Assembly (NCBI GenBank): GCA_016926875.1
Contig: JAFGNU010000039.1
Coordinates: forward strand, 43,171 to 107,170
Direction of reading: 5' to 3'
Source: Anaerolineae bacterium
GTDB lineage: Bacteria > Chloroflexota > Anaerolineae > Aggregatilineales > Aggregatilineaceae
Length of the DNA: 64,000 nt
Shown one piece after another: positions 1-9,281 of this stretch (the first letter of the stretch is position 1; the number at the start of each line of letters is the position of its first letter). Under the pieces are notes generated by a model. It was given only the letters and a program-made list of their open reading frames with translations, was not told the origin of the DNA and did not search any database. Made by a program: the position numbers and the translations under genes.

Positions 1-95
1 ATCAGCCCGCCTTCCTGAAAGCGGAGCTTGAGCAAAAAGAGTTCCAGGTTTTCTTTTTGTTTCAGCCGGTCTGCAATGACCTCATAGGTTGCCAT
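1..95 (-). CDS. Start of an unidentified RiPP-cluster gene, cut by the window edge
   Basis: An ATG at 95 opens a frame that stays open for 31 codons to the left edge. It begins MATYEVIADRLKQK and continues with a charged, leucine-rich helix. It follows the peptidase-ABC exporter gene by 18 bp on the same strand, so it is probably co-transcribed. In NHLP-type RiPP clusters a second ABC transporter subunit often follows the peptidase-containing one, so that is the first guess, but the 31 visible residues carry no diagnostic motif. Confidence 0.55.
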   Translation of the reverse strand, partial: MATYEVIADRLKQKENLELFLLKLRFQEGGL

Positions 96-113
96 AATCG
101 ACCTTTTGGATAA

Positions 114-2366
114 TTACAACAGTTCCAGAACAGCTTCCAGCTTGGACGGTTTTTCAGTCTTGATCAACCGGGCATAGGGACCATCCGAGCGGATAAGCTG
201 GTCATGGGTGCCCCGTTGAACCACTTTGCCGCGTTCCAGAACAATGATCTCGTCGCAGTCACGAATGGTGCTCAGGCGGTGGGCCACGATCAAACAGGTG
301 CAGCCCCGGCGTCGCAGGTTGTCGTCAATGATCTTTTCCGTCAGCGGATCAAGGGCGCTGGTCGCTTCATCAAGCACCAGGATACTCGGATTGCTGACCA
401 GGGCGCGGGCAATTTCCAGCCGCTGGCGCTGACCCCCGCTAAAGTTCAAGCCGTTCTCAGCCACGACGGCGTCATACCCGCCAATCCGGGCCGCAATATC
501 TTCGTGGATAGCGGCATCTTTCGCCGCCTGGATGACGCTGGTTTCCGGGTGCGTGGGGTCCCACATGGTAATGTTATCCCGCACTGTACCCTCAAACAGG
601 AATATCTCCTGGTCCACCATCACCAGCGAGTTCTTGAGCTTGGCGTAGGGGATGTCGTCCCGTGGCTGGCCATCGAATAGAATCTCGCCCTCCCACGGCT
701 CATACAGCCCGGTGACCAGTTTGGCAATCGTCGATTTGCCACTGCCCGAACCGCCGACCAGCGCCACGCGCGAGCCGGGTTTCAAAGACAGGTTGAAGTC
801 TTCGATCAGGGGCGGTTCAAGCTGGCTGTAGCCAAACGTCACGTGTTTCAGATCCAGGTGTCCGGCCAGTTTGCTGCCCAGTTCGGCGGAAGCGGTCCCG
901 GCGCTGTCGCCCGTCCGCTCAGCGTGCTCGTCGATGGGATAGTTGAGCACATCATCCAACCGCGTCATGTCGCCTTCGGCCTGCTGCAACCGGCTGCCCA
1001 GGTTAACCAGGCGGTTGACGGGGTTCAGGAAATTCGCCATCCAGACCTGGAACGCGATCAACGCGCCGATGGTCAGCTCACCGTTCAGGATACGAAATCC
1101 GCCAACCGACAGGATCACTGCCAAGTTGATAGCTGACAGGGTTGGGGGCACGACGGATAGAATCTCGGTCAAGATGCTTAACCGCTGCTCGGTATTGATC
1201 ACCCTGGCCTGGTAGCCGGACCAGCGGCCAAAAAAGTCGGACTCCGAGCCGGTCGCTTTCAGGTTCTCAATCATTTGCAGACCGCTGAAGGACGTTGAGA
1301 TCAGCTTGCTCTGCTCGTTCAGCAGCCGCTGGTTGGCGTCCGTGCGCCGCCGCGAGATATAGCGCAGCGTCACGATGTTCAACAGCGCGATCACGACCCC
1401 TAACGCGGTGAGCACCACATCGTAGCGGATCATCACAAAGACATAGAAAAAGATCAGCAGGACGTTCAGGAAGTTGGTCGCTATATCGCCGGAGAGCAAC
1501 TGGGCAACGCGATCATTGATGCTGACCCGCGCGTTGATGTCACCGGCGTAGCGCTGGATAAAGAACTCAATCGGCAGCCGCAGCACGTGCCAGAAAAACC
1601 TGGCCGAAGTCGTGATCGCCAGCCGGGTTTCGAAGCGGAGCAGGTGCTGCTGTTGCAGCCAGGTCAGCGCAGTTTGAAACAGCCCGGTGATGCCCATAAA
1701 CGCAAACAACAGCACCATCGAGTCTTCCCGCCCGCCGACTAAAAACCGGTCCACAAACACCTGGGTATAGGTGGGGACAACCAGCCCCAGGAAGACCAGC
1801 AAGAGCGCGGCCAACGTCACGTAGATCAGCGCAACTTGAGTACCGGTCAGCCGCGCGCGCAAAGCCTGGATGAGCGATGGTTTGCTGCCGCCGCGCTTAA
1901 AGTCCGGGCCGGGATGGATAGTCATGGTCACGCCGGTAAACGACCCGTCAAAGTCTTCTTCGGTCACAGTCCGCGGGCCTGTCGCGGGATCGTTGAGATA
2001 GACCTTATCCCTGCCAAACCCCTCGACCACCAGGAAGTGGTTGAAGTTCCAAAAAATGATGACTGGCAGGGGCGTTTCTTTGAGCGACGGCAGTTCTTTT
2101 TTGTAACCCTTGGCCTCAAACCCATAGCTGCGTGCTGCCTTGAGGATGTTGCTGGCCTTGCTGCCGTTGCGCGATACGCCGCACGAAACGCGCAGTTCTT
2201 CAAGCGGCACAAAGCGGCCATAGTAGGACATGATGATCGATAAGGCCGCCGCCCCACATTCCACCGCTTCCATCTGCAACACAGACGGGGTCTTGACACG
2301 GCGTTTTCCAGGCCAACGAATGCCGGGCCGTCTCAGTCTGTTGAGGATGTTCCTGTTATCAGACAT
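114..2366 (-). CDS. Peptidase-containing ABC exporter (C39 peptidase, NHLP bacteriocin type)
   Basis: This is a 750-residue exporter predicted to cut the precursor leader after the double glycine and pump the modified peptide across the membrane. The N-terminal C39 peptidase domain (about 25-150) has all catalytic residues: Q31, C37 in [11 protein letters not shown]110 in WNFNHFLVV and D126 in YLNDPATG. A six-helix ABC transmembrane domain follows (about 170-450). The ATPase domain has a Walker A (GGSGSGKST), signature [15 protein letters not shown] and Walker [12 protein letters not shown]. The double-Gly site expected by such peptidases (VAGG) is present in both precursors at 14011-14884. 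GGAG lies 10 bases before the start. The architecture matches the peptidase/ATPase subunit of NHLP systems. Confidence 0.93.
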   Translation of the reverse strand: MSDNRNILNRLRRPGIRWPGKRRVKTPSVLQMEAVECGAAALSIIMSYYGRFVPLEELRVSCGVSRNGSKASNILKAARSYGFEAKGYKKELPSLKETPLPVIIFWNFNHFLVVEGFGRDKVYLNDPATGPRTVTEEDFDGSFTGVTMTIHPGPDFKRGGSKPSLIQALRARLTGTQVALIYVTLAALLLVFLGLVVPTYTQVFVDRFLVGGREDSMVLLFAFMGITGLFQTALTWLQQQHLLRFETRLAITTSARFFWHVLRLPIEFFIQRYAGDINARVSINDRVAQLLSGDIATNFLNVLLIFFYVFVMIRYDVVLTALGVVIALLNIVTLRYISRRRTDANQRLLNEQSKLISTSFSGLQMIENLKATGSESDFFGRWSGYQARVINTEQRLSILTEILSVVPPTLSAINLAVILSVGGFRILNGELTIGALIAFQVWMANFLNPVNRLVNLGSRLQQAEGDMTRLDDVLNYPIDEHAERTGDSAGTASAELGSKLAGHLDLKHVTFGYSQLEPPLIEDFNLSLKPGSRVALVGGSGSGKSTIAKLVTGLYEPWEGEILFDGQPRDDIPYAKLKNSLVMVDQEIFLFEGTVRDNITMWDPTHPETSVIQAAKDAAIHEDIAARIGGYDAVVAENGLNFSGGQRQRLEIARALVSNPSILVLDEATSALDPLTEKIIDDNLRRRGCTCLIVAHRLSTIRDCDEIIVLERGKVVQRGTHDQLIRSDGPYARLIKTEKPSKLEAVLELL

Positions 2367-2430
2367 GCCAGCTTTTCTCCACGCCTAACACCGGGACAGC
2401 TTCCTACGGTTGTTTCAAGCTGCAAACCCG

Positions 2431-3033
2431 TCACTTCAACTCAGAAAATACCAGCTCGATAGGACGTTCCCGCTCGATCACGATTACGCCGTTGCAGATG
2501 GTACCGGTATCAATCGATGTAGATGGCCCCTGCTTAGACGTCCACTCGTACCCGCTGGGCGTGTCGTCCGAGGTTTCGAGTTCAACCTGCACCTTGATCA
2601 ACTTGCCATCCGAGGAATACAGGGTAGTCAGTGCATCGTTGCCCAGGACGCGCAGCATGTCCTCAAACGAGGACGGGTTGCGATCCACCGACGCCACGTG
2701 CCCCAACATCAGGCCGTATTCTTCTTTGACGACGGTTACGGGCGATACCTTGACTTCCATCCCCGGCTCGATGCGCGCGCCATCCCACACCGACACATAC
2801 AGGACCGCTTCTAGCAGGCCCGGTTCCTGCTCGCCGGGGATCAGAATGCCGTCACCCGTTACCGTCGTCGGGATAGTGCCGAACACGCTCCATAACACGG
2901 CTGCCAGCAGCAGGCCGCCCAGGCCAAACAGTGCAAGCCAGCTTCGGGGAGTCGTGATAGCCATAAGCTGGTCGAGTTGTTCAGGGGATGCCAGCTTTTC
3001 CAACGCTTTTCGACGAAAGAGCTTTTGGCTCAT
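2431..3033 (-). CDS. Small HlyD-like secretion accessory protein of the NHLP exporter
   Basis: This 200-residue protein has a cytoplasmic N-terminus, one transmembrane helix at about 33-52 and an extracytoplasmic beta-rich region (GDGILIPGEQEPGLLEAVLY) typical of the barrel/lipoyl part of HlyD-family adaptors. It lacks the long coiled-coil hairpin that lets Gram-negative HlyD proteins reach TolC, which fits a cell envelope without a TolC partner. It overlaps the preceding HExxH gene by four bases (ATGA) and has AGGAG eight bases before its start. Its position directly before the peptidase-ABC gene supports the role of exporter partner; this is known for the NHLP HlyD family and inferred here. 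Confidence 0.8.
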   Translation of the reverse strand: MSQKLFRRKALEKLASPEQLDQLMAITTPRSWLALFGLGGLLLAAVLWSVFGTIPTTVTGDGILIPGEQEPGLLEAVLYVSVWDGARIEPGMEVKVSPVTVVKEEYGLMLGHVASVDRNPSSFEDMLRVLGNDALTTLYSSDGKLIKVQVELETSDDTPSGYEWTSKQGPSTSIDTGTICNGVIVIERERPIELVFSELK

Positions 3034-4202
3034 GATGTGATCTCCTGGGATGGTAAGCTTTGCAGCGCTTGTTGAATGAAGGCGACAGCCTCGCGGGAGG
3101 CCAGTTCTTCCAGGGTCAAACGTGTTAGAGCGAGCAACAAGCGTGCCTGAGCCTCGGTGGTGGTGAGTTCATTTGCCTGATCGTGATCAAAACGTTCCAG
3201 GTTTTCCGCCGCAGCCTTGACCAGGGCTTGCAGAACCCTGAACGCCTCATCGGAAAGAGGCGGGTCGCCGCGATAATTCTCTAACCGGCGTCCTGAGTGA
3301 TAGGTTGGGAAATCGTGCAGCCCCAGGAAGCGCAGGAACCAGTCAGCCCGGTAGCGACCGTTAGCAGTCACGATGCCCCGGTAATCGGCCAGCAGTTCGT
3401 CCAGGATATTGTTGCGCATGGCAGAAAAAAGCCGGTGCGTGAAGTAATGGGTCGCTTCATGCTCCAGGCGAATAGTGACCGAGAGACGCTGCCAATCATC
3501 CGTAGAAAGTCCCATCTCGTCAGCCGGGACGCCGCTGTACGGGCCATTGCTTATCACCATAAATCGATCTTGATACAGTTCTTTGTGAGGCAGGATGTAC
3601 TGGCGAAATTCTTCGGCCCAGGCGGCGGCGGACGTGTTGGCGGGATGCTCTGTTTCCCACAGGCGGCGCAACTGCCCGATCCGGTCCCAATTATTGTAGC
3701 CCGATATGATACAGCTTCCCATTGAGTCTGGGATCGGTTCCGGTTCGTTGTGCTTGGTAAAGGCCTGCACCAGGCACACAAAATCATGGCGGCAGCCGGT
3801 GATCAGGACCGAGATCACGCCCCACAGCCCTTGATGTAATAAAAGTTGGAGCCGGTCCGGCTGTTGCAGGTGCAGGCCAACGGCTTCGGGCATGGCGTCC
3901 GGAGATGCTCCCCGGCGCGTGGCGGCGCGGTAGGCTTCGCTCTGGCTGATCCCCGCTTCTATGGGAAAGCGCAACTGCACCAGCCTGCTTTGCAGTGTAT
4001 CAAAGACGCTCCCCTTTTGCGCGTCGGCGGCGTACTGCTGCCAGGTTTCTAGGTGCGGTTCCGGCGGGAGCGGCAGCCGCAGCGGGTCCGCCAACAGGCT
4101 GTGATCAAACGGAGATTTGTTGTACTCAAGCAGTTCTGCTGCCGTTTCCAGGCTGTCGGTGTATTCAAACAGCACCGCTAACCGGGCTTCATCCTGGTTC
4201 AT
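3030..4202 (-). CDS. Unrecognised RiPP-cluster protein with an HExxH metalloprotease-like motif
   Basis: I do not recognise the family. The predicted protein has 390 residues, no signal peptide and no clear membrane segment. It contains HEATH at about 248-252 and, 17 residues later, a DELLAD segment whose Glu and Asp are placed as the third ligand of a gluzincin (HExxH...ExxxD). That makes a zinc peptidase fold plausible but unproven. AAGGAG sits five bases before ATG 4202; a GTG at 4205 is too close to it. The gene lies between the radical SAM gene and the HlyD gene and is coupled to the latter by a 4-base overlap. Possible roles are leader trimming, product processing or immunity. Confidence 0.7.
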   Translation of the reverse strand: MNQDEARLAVLFEYTDSLETAAELLEYNKSPFDHSLLADPLRLPLPPEPHLETWQQYAADAQKGSVFDTLQSRLVQLRFPIEAGISQSEAYRAATRRGASPDAMPEAVGLHLQQPDRLQLLLHQGLWGVISVLITGCRHDFVCLVQAFTKHNEPEPIPDSMGSCIISGYNNWDRIGQLRRLWETEHPANTSAAAWAEEFRQYILPHKELYQDRFMVISNGPYSGVPADEMGLSTDDWQRLSVTIRLEHEATHYFTHRLFSAMRNNILDELLADYRGIVTANGRYRADWFLRFLGLHDFPTYHSGRRLENYRGDPPLSDEAFRVLQALVKAAAENLERFDHDQANELTTTEAQARLLLALTRLTLEELASREAVAFIQQALQSLPSQEITS

Positions 4203-4235
4203 CACGGCTCCTTCCGCACCTGAGCACAGGTGAAC

Positions 4236-5462
4236 TCATACGGGCAACTCACCCGGCGTCGAACGCGCCAGGGCCTTAAAATGCGCCTGCTTCAGCGTGC
4301 CCAACTCCCGGCAAAAGTCCAGGTACATCTGCCACAGCGCCTGTGACGACATCTGCCTGGGCCTGTATACCAGGTGTAGATTGTCGTAGAGGTCCCAGTC
4401 TCGCGTCAGGATGCGCCCGGCGCGATCCAGGCGATTATAACAGCGCGTCCCCGGCCAGGGAGTCAGGAGTTGGACAAAGGAATACGGGACCAGCCCACCG
4501 TCGATGATCAGGTCCCGCATATCCTGGGCGAGCGATTCATCGTGATCATCGTAGCCGATGGTAAAGTTGACGGACAGGTGAAAGCCTTTGGCCTGAATCC
4601 GTTGGGTTGCCACTTGATACAGGTCGAATATACGCGGGTTTTTTGCCCGGTTGGGCAGTTTAGTCTCGACATAAATCCAGGTGCAGCCCGCCTGCTGCAA
4701 TATGTCCAGGTATGCATCATCGTTCAGGTGGTACAAATCCCCTTCGGCGCACCAGCGCACCTGCAACGGCTCAAGGCTCCGGGCGAGCGCCTGGGCGGCA
4801 GGTGGACTGCCCAGCAGGTTTTCCGAAAAAGTGATTGTAACGTCCGGCCCGTAAAGCTGTTTGGCGACTTCGACTTCTGCGATAACCCGGTCCACCGGGC
4901 GCGGCACAAAGCTCGAACCAAACAGCGGTCCAACCAGGCAAAAATCGCACCCGATGGCGCATCCCCGCCCGGATTCGGTTGGAAAGTGGCTGTAGCGCTC
5001 CGGGTCCGAGTCCAGCCGGAGCGGATCGGGGATGTCGGCCCGATCCAACAACCGGTCAGCCTTGTATACCGGTTGCAGCGCGACGTGCCGGTAATCGTCC
5101 AGCAGCACGGGCCAGACGCGCTCGCCCTCACCGATCACGACAGCGTCCGCGTGTGCCTGCGCTTCTGCCGGGTTCAGGCTGGGATGCGGCCCACCCAGCA
5201 CCACGCTTTTACCCCTGCGCCGGAAGTTGTCTGCAAGCTGGTAAGCCCGGTGTGCATGGGGTGTCAGCACCGAGATTCCCACTAAATCCACAGGTTGATC
5301 GCAATCAACCGAGTTGGCCTGCTCGCCTTCCAGGATCGTCACGTCAATCCCGGCGGGCGTGCAGGCGGCCAGCGTCCGCAGTCCCAGGCGGGGATAAAAA
5401 TGGGGATACACGGTGCTGCTGTAAAACGTCAGCTTGCCCGGCGACAGCAACAGGACGTTCAT
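4236..5462 (-). CDS. B12-binding radical SAM enzyme of the RiPP cluster (first)
   Basis: 408 residues. The N-terminal part (about 1-130) looks like a Rossmann-type cobalamin-binding domain (VGISVLTPHAHRAYQLAD, VVLGGPHPSL, VVIGEGE). The radical SAM core follows with the [4Fe-4S] motif C168-x3-C172-x2-C175 (GRGCAIGCDFC). Class B enzymes of this layout methylate unactivated carbons or rearrange rings. In a RiPP operon the substrate is most likely the precursor core or an azole made from it. The gene starts three bases after the SagB stop codon, so translation is probably coupled. The exact reaction cannot be read from sequence. Confidence 0.85.
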   Translation of the reverse strand: MNVLLLSPGKLTFYSSTVYPHFYPRLGLRTLAACTPAGIDVTILEGEQANSVDCDQPVDLVGISVLTPHAHRAYQLADNFRRRGKSVVLGGPHPSLNPAEAQAHADAVVIGEGERVWPVLLDDYRHVALQPVYKADRLLDRADIPDPLRLDSDPERYSHFPTESGRGCAIGCDFCLVGPLFGSSFVPRPVDRVIAEVEVAKQLYGPDVTITFSENLLGSPPAAQALARSLEPLQVRWCAEGDLYHLNDDAYLDILQQAGCTWIYVETKLPNRAKNPRIFDLYQVATQRIQAKGFHLSVNFTIGYDDHDESLAQDMRDLIIDGGLVPYSFVQLLTPWPGTRCYNRLDRAGRILTRDWDLYDNLHLVYRPRQMSSQALWQMYLDFCRELGTLKQAHFKALARSTPGELPV

Positions 5463-5465
5463 CGG

Positions 5466-6920
5466 TTAGAGTTCACCTAGAATCCAGGGTTTTTGCTCCC
5501 CGCGACTGCCCAGCACAAACCCGCCTACAGATGTCTCGGCATAGTAGTTCAGATTCGCCGCCTGGGCGAACAGGTCGGAGTGGCCGCCGCCCAACGCGCA
5601 CGGCGCCAGGCCCATCGCCTCGGCCACCAGGTACATTGTCTGGTACAGGCCGCCCAGGTCTTTTAAGATCACCGAATAGGCGATTGACGCGTATTTCCAC
5701 TGAATCCGCTGGAACCGCGCGGCGATCACAAACAGAATCTGCGGGCGCGACTGTTGGGCGATCATATGCCAAGCCATTTCTAGCAGGGTATCGACATACC
5801 AGTTTTGCTCAGACACCCTGCACAGGTGGTGCGCCTGCGGGTTGTAGTGATACAGGCCGGACGGGATGTTCTCGCACCGTCCGATCACGGGATAAATTTC
5901 GAGCGCGTGCAGCGCGCCGCCGCCGGGATATGGCCGGAAGGTGACGCCGCCTTTGTCATCTTCATAGGACATTTCCACTCGCGCGGCGCGGTACAAAAAT
6001 TCCCCCAATTGCCGGTCGGTGATCGGCTGGTCGGCGTAGCTGCGGATCGACCGGCGATTTTCCAGCACCTGGCTGAATGGCGGATCGGTCTGTTTGATCG
6101 CGTCCAGGTCCGGCTTGTACAACGGGATAACATCCTCGGACATGTCCGGCTTGATCGCAGGCAGCGGTTTGATCTGATCCTCGAACGGGTACGCTTTGCC
6201 AAAGGGGTTGTTATGCCGTCCTAACCGGCTGCGGCTGTGGAACAGCAGGTCGTGGAACTCCCACTGCGCCAGCGCCGGGTCGTGATCCTCTGCCGCGCTG
6301 CCGTCTTCTTCGACTGCTGAGAGCGCCTGCGCGTTGAGCAGCAGATTCATCAGTTGGTTGGCCAAATCGTCCGCTGCATCCCCCAGCGAAACGGTTAACT
6401 CGTGACAGGTCTGGGGCTGGACCAGTGCCGACAGCAGGCTGAGCGCGTGCGAACCGTGCAGTTCGACACGGGCGTAACTCAGCGGCGACTCCAGGATCAT
6501 CCGGTCTTGCTCCCGGCGGCAGTGCGCGAACCGCGACAGCACATAGCGCGTATCGGGCTTCAGTAGATCGGGATTGAACCGGTAATAAATAGTAAGCGGC
6601 GTGATGGTGACCAGCGGGTCGCCGTCGGCGCACAGCGTATGGCACAGCATGGCGCGGGCGGCCAGATGCTGCAAAATGGCGTTTAATTTGCCCAGCCCGG
6701 CGATGCCATCGGCTGTCAGCACCTGGGCCGACAGGTCGGACTCGCTGGCGTCCCCAGCCAGCAACCGGTCGATGACCGAACGCAGCGCAGGCGATAACTG
6801 TTTAAACGTCGCGCTGGTATTGGGCAGGCTGACAAACGGCGCTTCCAGCGTCACCTGGCCTGCGGACTGCTCGTTCAGCGAAACCTCTGGTCTTAAAGAG
6901 AGCAGCAAGCTTGCTTCCAT
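5466..6920 (-). CDS. SagB-type azoline dehydrogenase (nitroreductase family)
   Basis: 484 residues from ATG 6920, which has AGGAG nine bases upstream; a TTG two codons earlier is less likely. The N-terminal half (to about 250) is the helical/winged-helix region usual in SagB-type proteins. The C-terminal half is an FMN nitroreductase-fold domain with the family start ENRRSIRSYADQPIT and later ALEIYPVI, GLYHYNPQAHHL and APCALGGGHSD. SagB enzymes oxidise thiazolines and oxazolines made by YcaO cyclodehydratases to aromatic azoles. It lies between the YcaO gene and a radical SAM gene in the same operon, so the mature product should contain thiazoles rather than only thiazolines. Confidence 0.9.
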   Translation of the reverse strand: MEASLLLSLRPEVSLNEQSAGQVTLEAPFVSLPNTSATFKQLSPALRSVIDRLLAGDASESDLSAQVLTADGIAGLGKLNAILQHLAARAMLCHTLCADGDPLVTITPLTIYYRFNPDLLKPDTRYVLSRFAHCRREQDRMILESPLSYARVELHGSHALSLLSALVQPQTCHELTVSLGDAADDLANQLMNLLLNAQALSAVEEDGSAAEDHDPALAQWEFHDLLFHSRSRLGRHNNPFGKAYPFEDQIKPLPAIKPDMSEDVIPLYKPDLDAIKQTDPPFSQVLENRRSIRSYADQPITDRQLGEFLYRAARVEMSYEDDKGGVTFRPYPGGGALHALEIYPVIGRCENIPSGLYHYNPQAHHLCRVSEQNWYVDTLLEMAWHMIAQQSRPQILFVIAARFQRIQWKYASIAYSVILKDLGGLYQTMYLVAEAMGLAPCALGGGHSDLFAQAANLNYYAETSVGGFVLGSRGEQKPWILGEL

Positions 6921-6971
6921 GCTCAATAACTCCTGTCAAAAACGATTATTGCATACCCAATACAACCCGCC

Positions 6972-9224
6972 TCAGACAAACACCGAAACGGGGTTCAATT
7001 CATCCTCACCGCGCGGCTGCTGGAGCCAACCCAGCTCGACCGGGACGTCATACAACCGTCCGGGCGCCAGTCTGCGCCAGAAATGCCGCAAGCCGGGAAC
7101 GATCACCTTGGCCACATTCAGGCCAATGTCGGGGCGCGTCTGGTCCAGCACCAGCATTTCCAGCCCGCACTGCCGGGTGATGTCAACACACGTCAGCACA
7201 TCATCCCGCAGGTCGTCGCCTGCCAGCGCCGGGTAGTCCGACAATGTCTTTGGCGGCTGGTCCGCAGCGGGCACTAGGTAGGGCTGGTTGTCAAGCGTTG
7301 CCGTCTGCCACCAGTCGATAGCATCCTGCCGGTCCCACCAGTAGCGCGTGCGACCGTCCGGTAGCGCCTCGACAAAGGCAGGCAGGTATTGGTTCGCCTC
7401 GGTAGCGGCGCGCAGCAGGGCGATCCTGGGGTCAAGATGCGCGCTGAAACCGATGATGATGTCCTCGACCGCGCGATCCAGTTGGCGCGAGACGACGGCA
7501 AAGGTGGGCACGCCCAGATCGTTGGTCAGGTCCAGCGCCCATAACTCGCGCCCAAGCTGCTGATAATACGCCTTCAATTCCTCGACATACGGCACGTCAA
7601 AGCTGGCGATGTTTACCGCTGGGCGCCTGATCCGGTTGTACCACCAGATCGCCACGCCGTCCCGCTCGGCCAGTTCGGTGAAGCCTTGCAGGATGGCTTC
7701 TTCCAGCGTATTACCGGCGGCGTTGCCGTTGCTGTCTGACGCGGCAAAGCGGCGCCTGAGATCGGGATGGCCGTAATAGCAGTAGGTGGTGGGCAGGTAA
7801 CGAAAGCGCTGATCCGTAAGCGACCAGACCGGCGTCCAATCAATTTCCATCGCTTCGTCAAACACCTGGGGCACGTAGTGAAAATCGTCGGTTCGCTGCG
7901 GCGCCCACCGGTCCCGGTGTTGGTACTGGCTCTCGCTGAACAACATGCAGGCGTTGGGATGGATCGCTTCCGGTTGCAGGTCCTTGTAGCTCGCCCTGAC
8001 ACAATACTCGTCGCCCCAGTAAACGCCGGAATAGCGCTCAACAGCTTCGCCCAGGGCGCTGACTTTGGCCTGAATCTCGGTAGCGCCCTTGCCGCCGCTC
8101 CTGAAGCGCATGTTGGCGTGCAAATCCCGCACCCGGTCCAGCATGACCGGGAAGTGATGCCCGGTCGTATAGTTATGCGTCAGCCCGTCGTGCGTTTCTT
8201 CGACCGACGTGAACCAGCTCACAATGCCGGTGATCGGGCTGATGTGGTGCTGGTTGCGATCAAAGGTTTCCTGCGGCGTGACGCTCCAATGGCCGCCATC
8301 TGCCGTATAGCGCTTGGCGTGGCTTTGCAGCACGATGGGCGCCGGTTCGGTGGGCGTGCGGGACTGCCCCTCACCGCAGATCGGGCACTGCGGACGCCGG
8401 ACCAGCACATGCTCCTGTGTTTCCAGCGACAACAGGTCCAGGGTTACTATCCGGCCATCCAGCCGCTTGTTTTCCGCCTGCACCACCCAGCGAGCGATCT
8501 CGGTAGCCGCCAGATTGATTCCCACCTGCACGGTTGTCGGCACAGCGACCCGCGAAACCGCCAGCGGCCAGCCGGTATCTGTCCGGTCGATGATGTAGCT
8601 TTCCACCTGGCGGTTCGCCCGTAAGCGTTGGGCCAGGCACGCCCAGCAGCCGGTTTGACCGGGGCGAAAGATCGGCCCCAGCCAGATCACCGCGCCCACC
8701 GGTTTGACCAGCATCCACGGGCGGCCAGCGGCCAGCGCCCGTTTGTTGATGGCTGCCAGTTCGTCCCGGAGATAATCATCGGTCACGATCACTTCAAACG
8801 TTTCATCACCGCCCGGCTGGATGCCCACCGCCTGCAACGCGGCGACTAGCGGCCCGGCATCGACATCACCCACCGCCCGCACAGCTACCCGCGCATCTTC
8901 AAGCTGGCGCGCGGCAGCGGCTTGTTCCACGTCCAGGTAATCCCAGAAGGTTGCTATCGCCGGGGGCAGCGTGTCACCGGCTTCGACAAGGTGCCCCTTG
9001 TGCTCCAACACGTGCAGGGCGTAAATCACCTTCTGGAACGGTACCCGGCTGCCCAGTTCGGCCAGAATATCTTCAAGCGTGTGCTGGCCGTCCAGCAGCG
9101 GAACCAGCAGGGGATACACTTCGCCTTCCAGCACAGAATACCTGCGCTCGCTCAGCAAAAAAACGTGCTTTGGTTCGACAACTTCGACCACCAATGAGGG
9201 CCGAAACCTGGGTTTAGAAATCAT
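6972..9224 (-). CDS. E1-like/YcaO fusion cyclodehydratase, copy 1
   Basis: This enzyme would bind the leader peptide and convert Cys/Ser/Thr of the core to azolines using ATP. Residues 1-80 form a PqqD-like leader-recognition domain (VVEPKHVFLLSERRY, LLDGQHTLEDIL). An E1-like region follows with zinc-type cysteine pairs (GCWACLAQRL and CPICGEG). From about 340 is the YcaO domain, with ALGEAVERYSG and EAILQGFTELAERDGVAIWWYNR-type ATP-site segments. The C-terminus ends ELNPVSVFV, a variant of the proline-rich YcaO tail. The start at 9224 (MISKPRFRP) is chosen because it aligns with the paralogue's MTKPQFKRS; an upstream ATG at 9269 would add 15 unmatched residues. It is a clear paralogue of the next gene. 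Confidence 0.92.
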   Translation of the reverse strand: MISKPRFRPSLVVEVVEPKHVFLLSERRYSVLEGEVYPLLVPLLDGQHTLEDILAELGSRVPFQKVIYALHVLEHKGHLVEAGDTLPPAIATFWDYLDVEQAAAARQLEDARVAVRAVGDVDAGPLVAALQAVGIQPGGDETFEVIVTDDYLRDELAAINKRALAAGRPWMLVKPVGAVIWLGPIFRPGQTGCWACLAQRLRANRQVESYIIDRTDTGWPLAVSRVAVPTTVQVGINLAATEIARWVVQAENKRLDGRIVTLDLLSLETQEHVLVRRPQCPICGEGQSRTPTEPAPIVLQSHAKRYTADGGHWSVTPQETFDRNQHHISPITGIVSWFTSVEETHDGLTHNYTTGHHFPVMLDRVRDLHANMRFRSGGKGATEIQAKVSALGEAVERYSGVYWGDEYCVRASYKDLQPEAIHPNACMLFSESQYQHRDRWAPQRTDDFHYVPQVFDEAMEIDWTPVWSLTDQRFRYLPTTYCYYGHPDLRRRFAASDSNGNAAGNTLEEAILQGFTELAERDGVAIWWYNRIRRPAVNIASFDVPYVEELKAYYQQLGRELWALDLTNDLGVPTFAVVSRQLDRAVEDIIIGFSAHLDPRIALLRAATEANQYLPAFVEALPDGRTRYWWDRQDAIDWWQTATLDNQPYLVPAADQPPKTLSDYPALAGDDLRDDVLTCVDITRQCGLEMLVLDQTRPDIGLNVAKVIVPGLRHFWRRLAPGRLYDVPVELGWLQQPRGEDELNPVSVFV

Positions 9225-9281
9225 ATGTCTGCCATCCATCAACCTGCTTATGCCGTGTGCCCGCCCCAAAAACGCACACCG

